DNA from: Brenneria sp. hezel4-2-4
GTDB lineage: Bacteria > Pseudomonadota > Gammaproteobacteria > Enterobacterales > Enterobacteriaceae
Direction: 5' to 3'
DNA: 64,000 bases
Assembly (NCBI RefSeq): GCF_013155275.1
Contig: NZ_JABJXS010000008.1
Location: 1-64,000, forward strand
The position numbers were made by a program, and so were the translations under genes. Positions within the stretch are counted from its first letter, which is position 1, and each line of letters starts with the position of its first letter. A model generated the notes under the pieces. The model made no database searches. It was not told the origin of the DNA and was given only the letters and a program-made list of their open reading frames with translations. Positions 18,731-27,201 of this stretch are shown in pieces.

Positions 18731-18757
18731 TTTTTATCAGTAGCTTCTTATGTGTAA

Positions 18758-18786
18758 CAGGGCGCCTTTGGGCGCCCTGAGTTTTA
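18758..18786 (+). terminator. typA terminator
   Basis: A perfect 9-bp stem, CAGGGCGCC/GGCGCCCTG (18758-18779), with a TTTG loop is followed by AGTTTT, about 30 bp after typA. Confidence 0.8.
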
Positions 18787-18889
18787 TCTGATTCTCTCCG
18801 CTTTCATGTTTCCCGCTTTTCCTCCCTGTTCAGCTTTGCTATTTCCCGTTACAGTGAAAATCCCACGGTTACATCAGGAGGAAGATGCC

Positions 18890-19501
18890 ATGCTTTATAT
18901 CTTTGATTTGGGTAATGTCGTCATAGATATTGATTTCAATCGGGTGTTGGGCGTCTGGAGCAAGCTGAGCAGCGCGCCGTTGGCGACGCTGAAAGAGCGT
19001 TTTGTGATGGGCGAAACTTTTGAACAACATGAACGCGGCGAAATCAGTGATGAGGCGTTTGCTGAACGGTTATGCCATGAAATGGGCATCTCGCTGAGCT
19101 TTGAGCAGTTTTCCGCCGGATGGCAGGCTATTTTTGTGGCGTTGCGCCCTGAGGTCATCAATATTATGCAGCGGCTGCGCCGCCAGGGGCATCGGGTGGT
19201 GATCCTGTCCAACACCAATCGTCTGCATTGCGGTCACTGGCCGGTATTGTTCCCGGAAGTGGAAGAGGCCGCCGATCGTCTTTATCTCTCGCAGGATATC
19301 GGGTTGCGTAAACCTGAAGCCGCTATTTATCACCATGTTCTGACGCAGGAAGGGGTAACGCCCGATCAAGCCATCTTCTTTGATGATAATCCTGCCAATG
19401 TCGCCGCCGCCCAGAAATTGGGCATCCACAGTATTCTGGTGACAGACCCTCAGGTGGTGCCGGATTTTTTTGCCTCGCAAGTAGCTGCTATCAATGAGTA
19501 A
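18890..19501 (+). CDS. yihX: HAD-family alpha-D-glucose-1-phosphate phosphatase YihX
   Basis: A 203-aa haloacid-dehalogenase phosphatase; E. coli YihX acts on alpha-D-glucose 1-phosphate. HAD motif I is FDLGNVVID at residues 5-13 (the second acidic position is Asn, typical of YihX), motif II ILSNTN, motif III Lys in GLRKPEA, and motif IV FFDDNPAN. The ATG at 18890 follows a strong AGGAGGAAG. An in-frame ATG at 18806 is rejected. The gene normally between yihX and dtd (rbn) is absent here. Confidence 0.92.
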   Translation: MLYIFDLGNVVIDIDFNRVLGVWSKLSSAPLATLKERFVMGETFEQHERGEISDEAFAERLCHEMGISLSFEQFSAGWQAIFVALRPEVINIMQRLRRQGHRVVILSNTNRLHCGHWPVLFPEVEEAADRLYLSQDIGLRKPEAAIYHHVLTQEGVTPDQAIFFDDNPANVAAAQKLGIHSILVTDPQVVPDFFASQVAAINE

Positions 19502-19575
19502 CTCACCGCGTGGGGTTTGCGGCTGATTTTGCCGCGAATCTTTCAAAATAATGAAAACAGGAGCTGTAACATTCG

Positions 19576-20013
19576 ATGATCGCGTTAATTCAGCGAGTCT
19601 CCAGCGCCAGCGTTACGGTGGAAAATGCCGTTGTTGGGGAAATCGGAGCCGGGTTGCTGGTGTTGCTGGGGGTTGAGCAAGGTGATGATGAGCAAAAAGC
19701 CGTGCGGCTTTGTGAGCGGGTTCTGGGTTACCGTATCTTCAGTGATGATAATGGCAAAATGAACCTCAACGTCCGCCAGGCGGGCGGCAGCGTACTGGTT
19801 GTGTCGCAGTTTACGCTGGTGGCCGACACCCAAAAGGGAATGCGCCCCGGTTTTTCCCGCGGCGCGCCCCCGGCACAAGCCGATCGCCTGTATCAGTATT
19901 TTGCCGAACAGTGCCGCGAGCGGGGTATTCACACGGAAACGGGGCGTTTTGCGGCCGATATGAAAGTCGCATTGGTTAATGACGGGCCGGTGACGTTCTG
20001 GCTGCATATATAA
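19576..20013 (+). CDS. dtd: D-aminoacyl-tRNA deacylase
   Basis: A 145-aa homodimeric enzyme that hydrolyses D-amino acids, and glycine mischarged on tRNA-Ala, from tRNA. The two defining motifs are intact: SQFTLVADT near residues 78-86 and the C-terminal NDGPVTFWL, which carries the Gly-cisPro pair. It starts 74 bp after yihX with an ACAGGAGC site and is followed by fabY after 42 bp, so yihX-dtd-fabY is a likely transcription unit. Confidence 0.95.
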   Translation: MIALIQRVSSASVTVENAVVGEIGAGLLVLLGVEQGDDEQKAVRLCERVLGYRIFSDDNGKMNLNVRQAGGSVLVVSQFTLVADTQKGMRPGFSRGAPPAQADRLYQYFAEQCRERGIHTETGRFAADMKVALVNDGPVTFWLHI

Positions 20014-20055
20014 GGCGAAGATGTTCTTGTCACTATTTTTTAATGAGGCATGTTT

Positions 20056-20997
20056 ATGTATCACCTGAGAGTACCTGAAAGCGCAGAAGAACTTGATGCG
20101 TACTATCAATTCCGTTGGGAGATGCTGCGTAAACCCCTGCACCAACCGCTGGGCTCTGAGCGCGATGCCTATGACGCACTGGCGCACCATCAGACGGTGG
20201 TGGATGAACAAGGGCGGCTGGTGGCGATCGGCCGCTTGTCCATCAATGCAGACAATGAAGCGGCGATGCGTTTTTTGGCCGTTCATCCCGATGTCCGTGG
20301 CAAAGGATTAGGGACGTTGCTGGCGATGGCGCTGGAATCGGTCGCGCGTCAGGAAGGGGCGAAGCGCGTCGTCTGTAGCGCCCGCGAGGACGCGATAGAT
20401 TTTTTCGCCAAACTTGGTTTTGTGAATCAGGGGGAAATCACTGCGCCGCAAACCACGCCGATACGCCATTTTCTGATGATCAAACCGGTCGTGACGCTGG
20501 ATGATATTTTGCACCGCCCTGACTGGTGCGGGCAGTTGCAGCAGGCCTGGTATCAGCACATCCCGTTGAGTGAAAAAATGGGCGTACGTATTAGTCAGTA
20601 TACCGGTCAAAAATTTATTACCACCATGCCGGAAACCGGTAATCAGAACCCCCACCATACGTTGTTCGCCGGTAGCATGTTTTCTCTCGCCACCCTGACG
20701 GGCTGGGGATTGATCTGGTTGCTACTGCGTGAAAGGCATTTGGGCGGCACGATTATTCTGGCCGATGCGCACATTCGCTACAGTACGCCGGTAACGGGCA
20801 GACCAAGCGCGATTGCCGATCTCGGTTCGTTGAGCGGGGATTTGGATCGTCTGGCCCGGGGACGTAAAGCCAGGGTGCAACTGAATGTGGATCTGTTCGG
20901 CGATGATAAAAAAGGCGCGTTGTTCGAGGGGGTCTATATTGTCTTACCCGCTACGCCGAAAGAGCCGCTGGAACTGGGGGGATCCGAAATACGTTGA
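20056..20997 (+). CDS. fabY: Probable acyltransferase FabY (YiiD)
   Basis: A 313-aa two-domain protein. The N-terminal GNAT domain (1 to about 150) has the acetyl-CoA loop [12 protein letters not shown]. The C-terminal hotdog/thioesterase-like domain (about 160-313) has [20 protein letters not shown]. coli YiiD (named FabY) is implicated in initiating fatty-acid synthesis without FabH. The start at 20056 is seven bases after GAGG; the ATG at 20050 is too close to that site. Similarity to E. coli YiiD runs over the whole length. Confidence 0.9.
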   Translation: MYHLRVPESAEELDAYYQFRWEMLRKPLHQPLGSERDAYDALAHHQTVVDEQGRLVAIGRLSINADNEAAMRFLAVHPDVRGKGLGTLLAMALESVARQEGAKRVVCSAREDAIDFFAKLGFVNQGEITAPQTTPIRHFLMIKPVVTLDDILHRPDWCGQLQQAWYQHIPLSEKMGVRISQYTGQKFITTMPETGNQNPHHTLFAGSMFSLATLTGWGLIWLLLRERHLGGTIILADAHIRYSTPVTGRPSAIADLGSLSGDLDRLARGRKARVQLNVDLFGDDKKGALFEGVYIVLPATPKEPLELGGSEIR

Positions 20998-21027
20998 TGG
21001 CGGCAAGGCCATCAACGGTGATTAGCG

Positions 21028-22722
21028 TTACTGTGCGGTCTGGCTCAATGCGCCTTGCCGCATTTGCTGATTGATCGGTTGTCCGCTGCTGTCAGCCCCC
21101 TGAAGAGAACCGTTCAACGTCGGCTTGAGCGGCGTATCGGCGGCGAGCCGCCCATTAAGCTGCAATTGCAGATTGGAATTGCCCGTGGGGTCGGAAGACG
21201 ATGCCGGCCATCCCCAGCGGGTTAATATATCCAATGGAACGGAGCGCCCGGTCATCGTAACCGAAAAGACCCGGGCGGGGTGTTGCTCGATGGTTGCCTT
21301 GGCTTCCAGCAAGCCGTTTTGGGTAAAGGCGCTGAGATCGGTGAATGCGATCTGCCCCTCATTGGCGGTTAAGGCCAAAGAGGGGCGGCGGATATCGACT
21401 TTATTGAATGTTGCATCGCTGGCGTTCAGGTTCAGCGAACCGCTCCAGATACCCCACTGATGATTGCGCGCCAGCAGCAGATCGCTGCCGTTTCCATCCA
21501 GAGCGGTAAGCTGAAATGGAAAATCCGGGTTGATATCAATCAACAGATTACGGTTGGCGGTGAATTTCCTGATATTCACTTCCGCCAGCCAGTCCGGCAG
21601 CGTGGTTTGCCAACGCTGACGCCAGTCGGCCGGTAACGTGTATTCCATGCCCGCCACCACGAATTCATTCAGTTGCAAACGATGGTTGCTGCGTTGCCAG
21701 TTGCCGTCGGTACGCAACAGCCCTCTTTCCCAGCGGGTGGTAAACTGTTTGATTTCAACCCCGCTGGGGGAGAGTGTCAGGTTAACGATAGGGTCGATCA
21801 GATGCATATCGCCGTTGACGATATCCGTGGCATTGAACGACAGTTCGCCGCCATCGCTTTGCCAGTCGTCTTGTTTGAATGTGACGTTTTGCAGGGTGAC
21901 GTCGAGATCGATAAACGCCCACCCCGGCCCTTCAATACGGGCATCGATCAAATCAAAACGGGAGACGGCAACCGAAGGCAACGCGGTAATCGGTTGCCAG
22001 AATTCCCGTAGGGTGCTTGGCGTTTGCAAGCGAACCTTGCTGAGACGCAGGTTGCCAATCTGCCAACTGCCGTCTTCCGCCCGACTGGCGCTGCCGGTTA
22101 ACTGGCCTTGCGCCACGTCGGCGCCGAAATTCCCCAGGATAAGCTGATTATGATTAATTTCTCCCTGCATCAGCACCTGGCTGGCGGGGATATCATTGAG
22201 CCGCAACGAACGGGCGCTGAGTTGAAAATGCCCCTGTTTGCCGAGTAAACGCCCCGCTTCAGGCTGCCAGGGCATGATCCCGCCATTGACCTGTTGGCCG
22301 TTCAAGCGCCAGTCATCATCCTGCGCTTGAAGCGCCATCGTCCGTAGTTGTAATACATCGGCTTCGATCGGCAGGGTCGCGGCGGCGGGGGAGAGATTCA
22401 GCGTACCGCCTTCCAGTTCCAGACTGGAAAAATGGCGGGGGTCGGTTATCTGACGCGCGCTCAGCCCTGCCGAAATTTGTTTGGCGGTCAGCGTCGGCGG
22501 CTGATCCTTATGGCCGAATATGACGTCCTTCAGCAGAATCCGATCGGGCTTGGACCAGCTATGGTCAATTTTCCCCAATGAGATCTGATAGTCCGTGTTT
22601 TGATTCACCCAGTTGCCGATCCGGCTTGAGGCCCAGGTGGTTTGCAGTATTACGTACAATATCACCAGCGCCAGTAATGCCAGCAGCAGTAGGGTCAGCA
22701 ATAATTTCCCGATAAATCTCAT
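21028..22722 (-). CDS. yicH: AsmA-family protein YicH
   Basis: A 564-aa protein with one N-terminal membrane anchor (LLLTLLLLALLALVILYVI, about 7-25) and a long periplasmic beta-rich body with AsmA-type blocks (LLKDVIFGHKDQPPTLTA near residues 64-81). The family is linked to lipid transport and outer-membrane assembly; the precise role of YicH is not settled. E. coli YicH is about 569 aa. It lies next to xanP on the same strand, as in E. coli. A terminator and 160 bp separate the two. Confidence 0.9.
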   Translation of the reverse strand: MRFIGKLLLTLLLLALLALVILYVILQTTWASSRIGNWVNQNTDYQISLGKIDHSWSKPDRILLKDVIFGHKDQPPTLTAKQISAGLSARQITDPRHFSSLELEGGTLNLSPAAATLPIEADVLQLRTMALQAQDDDWRLNGQQVNGGIMPWQPEAGRLLGKQGHFQLSARSLRLNDIPASQVLMQGEINHNQLILGNFGADVAQGQLTGSASRAEDGSWQIGNLRLSKVRLQTPSTLREFWQPITALPSVAVSRFDLIDARIEGPGWAFIDLDVTLQNVTFKQDDWQSDGGELSFNATDIVNGDMHLIDPIVNLTLSPSGVEIKQFTTRWERGLLRTDGNWQRSNHRLQLNEFVVAGMEYTLPADWRQRWQTTLPDWLAEVNIRKFTANRNLLIDINPDFPFQLTALDGNGSDLLLARNHQWGIWSGSLNLNASDATFNKVDIRRPSLALTANEGQIAFTDLSAFTQNGLLEAKATIEQHPARVFSVTMTGRSVPLDILTRWGWPASSSDPTGNSNLQLQLNGRLAADTPLKPTLNGSLQGADSSGQPINQQMRQGALSQTAQ

Positions 22723-22810
22723 CGTGTCAGTCCATGCCAGTCGTCAGGGATAACTGTTTTTATGCCGCAATTACCCCGCAGGCTCAATAGCTAATGCTGT
22801 TACAGACCGT

Positions 22811-22845
22811 AAAAAGCGACCGGTGTTGCACCCGCGGTCGCTTTT
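22811..22845. terminator. xanP terminator
   Basis: A 10-bp stem AAAAGCGACC/GGTCGCTTTT (about 22812-22845) has T-runs on both strands. It lies between the end of xanP and the start of yicH, so it probably ends the xanP transcript. Confidence 0.75.
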
Positions 22846-22882
22846 ATTCACGCTTATCAGAAATTATTGAAGCGAGTACGAA

Positions 22883-24274
22883 TTATTTTTCTTCCGGGGG
22901 GAAAACCAGATTCAGCACAATCGCCGTAATACCGCCGGCGGCGATACCGGAAGACAGCAGCGTTTTCATCCAGTCGGGCGCGAATTGCAGAATCAGCGGT
23001 TGCTGCGAAACCCCCAGCCCCACGGCCAACGAGAGGGCGATAATCATGATGGCGCGACGGTTCAGCGGTTCACGCGACACGATACGCACGCCGGAAGCGG
23101 CGATCGTACCAAACATGACGATGGTTGCGCCGCCGAGCACCGGTTCCGGAATATGCTGCACAAAGCCGCTGACCGCCGGGAAAAGCCCCAGAATAATCAG
23201 CATCAGCGCCACCACAAAGCCGACGTAGCGGCTGGCGACGCCGGTAAGCTGGATAACGCCGTTATTCTGGCCGAAACAGGAGTTTGGAAAGGTATTGAAG
23301 ACGGCGGACAGACAAGAGTTCAGGCCGTTCGCCAGTACGCCGCCTTTCAGACGCTTCATGTACAACGGCCCGCTGACCGGCTGTTCTGAGACATCGGATG
23401 TGGCGGTGATATCGCCGATGGTTTCCAGCGATGTCACCATAAACACCAGCATCAGCGGGATCAGCAGATTCCAGTCAAAGCCCAGGCCGTAATAGAGCGG
23501 TGTGGGCACCATGATGAATGAATGCTGTTCCGCCGGCGCGCTGTCGGGCAACATCCCCATCAGCCAGGCGCCCAGATAACCGACCGCCATGGCGATGACC
23601 AGTGAGGCCACGCGCAGATAAGGGTTACGCTGGCGGTTCAGCAGGATAATGATCAACAGTACGATACCCGCCAGCAACAGATTCTTCGGTGCGCCAAAGG
23701 TGTTGTTATTCATTGCCGCATAGCCGCCGCCGATGGAGGTCAGGCCGACCTGAATCAGCGACAGACCGATGATCATCACCACAATGCCGGATACCAGCGG
23801 CGTAATGATTCGGCGCGCAAGGTGCAAGAAGCGCGACAGAATAACTTCCGTCATGGAGGCGACCATTAGCGTGCCAAACAGCGCCGCCATCATGGTGGGG
23901 ACATCCGCTCCACCATTTTTCAGCGCCAGCCCGCCCATGATTAATGGCGTAACGAAGTTAAAGCTGGTGCCTTGAATGGACAGTAGACCCGATCCTACCG
24001 GCCCCCAGGTTTTTATTTGCAGAATAGAGGCCAGACCGGAAGCGAACAGCGACATACTGATGATGTGTTGCGTATCTTGCGCGGGTAAACCAAGCGCCTG
24101 ACAGATCAACAGCGCGGGAGTGATCACCGCGACAAACATCGCCAGCAGGTGCTGGCTGGCGGCAAACAGGGTTTGCGGCAGAGGAGGACGGTCTTCCAGA
24201 CGATAAATCAACTCGCTGTGCTTGGGCGCGGCGGGACTGTCGGTTTGGTGGGTATCCGTGGTGGCGGTCGTCAT
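22883..24274 (-). CDS. xanP: Xanthine permease XanP (NCS2 family)
   Basis: A 463-aa inner-membrane proton-xanthine symporter of the nucleobase-ascorbate (NCS2) family. It has about 14 hydrophobic segments, the QHLLAMF motif of TM1 and the NAT signature near ...[20 protein letters not shown]. It aligns with E. coli XanP end to end, with the same length. A perfect PurR palindrome lies about 60 bp upstream. gltS, which lies between xanP and recG in E. coli, is not present here. Confidence 0.95.
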   Translation of the reverse strand: MTTATTDTHQTDSPAAPKHSELIYRLEDRPPLPQTLFAASQHLLAMFVAVITPALLICQALGLPAQDTQHIISMSLFASGLASILQIKTWGPVGSGLLSIQGTSFNFVTPLIMGGLALKNGGADVPTMMAALFGTLMVASMTEVILSRFLHLARRIITPLVSGIVVMIIGLSLIQVGLTSIGGGYAAMNNNTFGAPKNLLLAGIVLLIIILLNRQRNPYLRVASLVIAMAVGYLGAWLMGMLPDSAPAEQHSFIMVPTPLYYGLGFDWNLLIPLMLVFMVTSLETIGDITATSDVSEQPVSGPLYMKRLKGGVLANGLNSCLSAVFNTFPNSCFGQNNGVIQLTGVASRYVGFVVALMLIILGLFPAVSGFVQHIPEPVLGGATIVMFGTIAASGVRIVSREPLNRRAIMIIALSLAVGLGVSQQPLILQFAPDWMKTLLSSGIAAGGITAIVLNLVFPPEEK

Positions 24275-24332
24275 AATAGTTGGCGTTCCTGAAACGACAA
24301 AGAGGGCATTTTAATGATCTCTTTAACAAAAG

Positions 24333-24344
24333 CAAACGTTTGCG
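24333..24344. promoter_or_regulatory. PurR operator upstream of xanP
   Basis: GCAAACGTTTGC is a perfect palindrome matching the core of the PurR consensus (ACGCAAACGTTTGCGT). The flanks AA and GG also fit partly. It lies 59 bp before the xanP start, where bound PurR would block transcription when hypoxanthine or guanine is plentiful. Confidence 0.75.
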
Positions 24345-24425
24345 GAACGGCGTTTCTGATATGAAATTTGTCTGGCTGGTAATGCCTTATTATTTAAAGG
24401 GATATTGTGCTGAATGATGGCGCCG

Positions 24426-26504
24426 TCAGGCATTGGTATAACGGGTTCTTTCGGGTAACCAGCGTTCAATCAACGCCTTGGCGTGTTCCGGGTAGCGTTG
24501 ATGGAGATGACGGGCGACGCGCTGCACCTGCGGGATCAGTGCCTGATCGCGGAGTAAATCGGCGACTTTAAATTCCGCGGCGCCGGTTTGGCGCGTACCC
24601 AGCAGTTCACCCGGGCCGCGAATTTCCAAATCACGTTGCGCAATGACAAAGCCATCGTTGCTGTCGCGTAATACCTGAAGCCGTTTTTGCGCCGTTTTGC
24701 TCAACGGGGTTTTGTAAAGCAGCACACAATGAGAAGCGACCGCGCCCCGTCCAACGCGGCCGCGTAACTGGTGAAGCTGCGCAAGGCCAAGCCTTTCAGG
24801 ATTTTCGATAATCATCAGGCTGGCGTTAGGCACGTCAACCCCCACTTCAATCACCGTGGTGGCGACCAACAATTGCAGTTCGCCTTGTTTAAAAGCCTGC
24901 ATGACAGCCTGTTTTTCCTGCGCTTTCATGCGTCCGTGGACTAATCCGACGGTGATGTCAGGCAGGGCGGCGGTTAATTCCTGGCAGGTCGCTTCGGCGG
25001 CCTGGGCTTCCAACAGATCGGACTCTTCAATCAGCGTACAGACCCAATAGGCTTGCCGGCCTTCTTGCCGGCAGGCGTTATCGACGCGTTGAATAATCTC
25101 ATTACGGCGCGTATCCGGTATGGCAACCGTGGTGACGGGCGTTCTGCCTGGCGGCAGTTCATCAATGACCGAGGTATCCAGATCGGCGTAAGCCGTCATC
25201 GCCAGCGTGCGGGGGATCGGGGTGGCGGTCATAATCAACTGATGTGGGTGGAACCCCTGTTGTTCGCCTTTTTCCCACAATGCCAGACGCTGATGTACGC
25301 CGAAACGGTGTTGTTCATCAATAATCACCAGCGCCAGCCCGTTGAATTTGACCTGTTGCTGGAAGATGGCGTGAGTGCCCAAGACCATGGATACCTGACC
25401 GCTGGCAATGGCGTCCTGCTGCGCCTGTCGGGCTTTTCCTTTCTGCTTGCCGGCCAGCCAGCCCACCTCAATCCCCAGTGGCGCAAACCACTGGCGAAAG
25501 TTATGGGCATGTTGTTCCGCCAGCAGCTCGGTCGGCGCCATTAGCGCGACCTGTTTTCCGTTCGCTATCGCCCGTAGCGCGGCCAGCGCGGCAACCAGCG
25601 TTTTTCCTGACCCGACATCCCCTTGTACCAATCGCATCATGGGGAACTCTTTTGCCAGATCGGCTTCAATTTCACCAACCACGCGTTCCTGCGCGGCAGT
25701 CGGCGTAAACGGCAGCGCCGTCAGCAGGCGTAGTTTAAGAGAATCATCAGCCGCCAGGGATAATGCCCGGTAGCTTTGCGCGCCGGCGCGAACGGCCAGC
25801 ATGCTTAAGTTATGCGCCAGCAGTTCTTCCATAATCAGCCGCTGTTGAGCCGGGTGTTTACCCAGTTCCAGTTCGCTGAGTTGAATGTCCGGCGGGGGAC
25901 GGTGCAGGATATGCAGGGCTTCGGGCAGGCTGATGAGCGATCGACTCAGTTCTTGCGGCAGCAGTTCGTCGATCGGATTGGCGTCCAGCAGCGCCAGCGC
26001 CTGATCGGTCAGTTTACGCAATGTTGCCTGACGAACGCCTTCGGTGGTGGGATAAACCGGCGTCAGCGATCCCTGTAATTCCACCGGTGTGTTATCGCCC
26101 TGTAGGTGATATTCCGGGTGGATAATTTCAGCGCCGATTTTGCCGCGCTTGATTTCACCGTAGGCGGTGACCCGCTGACCCGGCGCCAGACTGTTCTTCA
26201 TGGCGGCGTTGAAATTGAAAAAACGCATGGTCAGCACGCCGCTGCCATCGCTGATTTGGCAAGTCAGCATACGCCGATTGCCGAAGGTAATGTCGTGGCG
26301 CAGAATTTCGCCTTCCACCGTGGCAAACATGCCGGGGAGCAGGTCGCCAATCGGGTAAAGGCGAGTGCGGTCTTCGTAGCGTAACGGCAGATGCAGCAAC
26401 AGATCCTGCACGGTTTCCAGCCCGAGGCGGGCAAGTTTAGCCGCCTGACTGCTACCCACGCCGGCAAGCGTGCTCAACGGTTGGGTATTCAGGCGGCCTT
26501 TCAT
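24426..26504 (-). CDS. recG: ATP-dependent DNA helicase RecG
   Basis: A 692-aa branch-migrating helicase that remodels stalled forks, R-loops and Holliday junctions. The N-terminal wedge domain binds the junction (OB fold about 60-150). Superfamily 2 motifs follow: Walker A GDVGSGKT, DEQH (IIDEQHRFG), TATPIPRTLA, and the helicase motif VI QLRGRVGRG. The C-terminal hook includes GPGELLGTRQTG. The start at 26504 shares one base with the trmH stop (TGATG), indicating translational coupling. Nearly the same length as E. coli (693 aa). Confidence 0.97.
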   Translation of the reverse strand: MKGRLNTQPLSTLAGVGSSQAAKLARLGLETVQDLLLHLPLRYEDRTRLYPIGDLLPGMFATVEGEILRHDITFGNRRMLTCQISDGSGVLTMRFFNFNAAMKNSLAPGQRVTAYGEIKRGKIGAEIIHPEYHLQGDNTPVELQGSLTPVYPTTEGVRQATLRKLTDQALALLDANPIDELLPQELSRSLISLPEALHILHRPPPDIQLSELELGKHPAQQRLIMEELLAHNLSMLAVRAGAQSYRALSLAADDSLKLRLLTALPFTPTAAQERVVGEIEADLAKEFPMMRLVQGDVGSGKTLVAALAALRAIANGKQVALMAPTELLAEQHAHNFRQWFAPLGIEVGWLAGKQKGKARQAQQDAIASGQVSMVLGTHAIFQQQVKFNGLALVIIDEQHRFGVHQRLALWEKGEQQGFHPHQLIMTATPIPRTLAMTAYADLDTSVIDELPPGRTPVTTVAIPDTRRNEIIQRVDNACRQEGRQAYWVCTLIEESDLLEAQAAEATCQELTAALPDITVGLVHGRMKAQEKQAVMQAFKQGELQLLVATTVIEVGVDVPNASLMIIENPERLGLAQLHQLRGRVGRGAVASHCVLLYKTPLSKTAQKRLQVLRDSNDGFVIAQRDLEIRGPGELLGTRQTGAAEFKVADLLRDQALIPQVQRVARHLHQRYPEHAKALIERWLPERTRYTNA

Positions 26505-27196
26505 CAGCGCTCCGAGGATTGCATTGAGGCCCACCAGGCGGTATCGGCAACGATCTGGCCGCTGCTATCAATATAAGGGCGCGGCAGCCCCTTACGTTTG
26601 GCGACTCGCGCCAGCACTGGGTAGCCGCCTTCAAACAGCAACCGCTGTTGCTCTTCTTCGTCCAATGGGCTGTCCTCGCGCTGGTACATGCCGGCTAACT
26701 GACGCTGGCGCTGAGCTTCATACAGAATCAATGCGGATGCGACGGAGACATTCAGCGACTGCACCATGCCGGTCATCGGAATAATGATATCTTTATCGGC
26801 CAGCTTTAGCGCTTCCGGGCTAATACCGGTTTTTTCCTGCCCCAGTAAAATACAGGTCGGGCGGGTATAATCAATGTCGCGGAAATCGACGGCCTGTTCA
26901 GAAAGGTGCGTCGCCAGAATCTGCATGCCTGCCGTTTGCAGGTGGCTGACGGCGTCATGAATGGTGCGATGGGTTTTAACCTGTACCCAGCTATTGCTGC
27001 CGGCGGCGGAAGATACCAGCGTTTTCATTCTGCTGGTGGGCCATATGGCATGGATCTGATGGACGCCCACGGCATCGGCCGTACGAATAACGGCGGAAAC
27101 ATTATGCGGCTTATGCACTTGCTCCATGCAGATTGTCAGATCAGGCTGACGGCAGGTCAGCATCTCTCTTATGCGTGCATAGCGTTGAGGCGTCAT
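26504..27196 (-). CDS. trmH: tRNA (guanosine(18)-2'-O)-methyltransferase TrmH
   Basis: A 230-aa SPOUT-class enzyme that makes 2'-O-methylguanosine at position 18 of the tRNA D-loop. Motif 1 is KPHNVSAVIRTADAVG, motif 2 LGQEKTGIS, and motif 3 IPMTGMVQSLNVSVASALILYE forms the SAM-binding trefoil knot. It sits 5 bp downstream of spoT and overlaps recG by one base in the conserved spoT-trmH-recG operon. Confidence 0.97.
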   Translation of the reverse strand: MTPQRYARIREMLTCRQPDLTICMEQVHKPHNVSAVIRTADAVGVHQIHAIWPTSRMKTLVSSAAGSNSWVQVKTHRTIHDAVSHLQTAGMQILATHLSEQAVDFRDIDYTRPTCILLGQEKTGISPEALKLADKDIIIPMTGMVQSLNVSVASALILYEAQRQRQLAGMYQREDSPLDEEEQQRLLFEGGYPVLARVAKRKGLPRPYIDSSGQIVADTAWWASMQSSER

Positions 27197-27201
27197 AACG
27201 G

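Noticed and set aside
18806-18890. Longer N-terminus for yihX
   Set aside because: The strong AGGAGGAAG site and the HAD motif at residue 5 fix the start at 18890.
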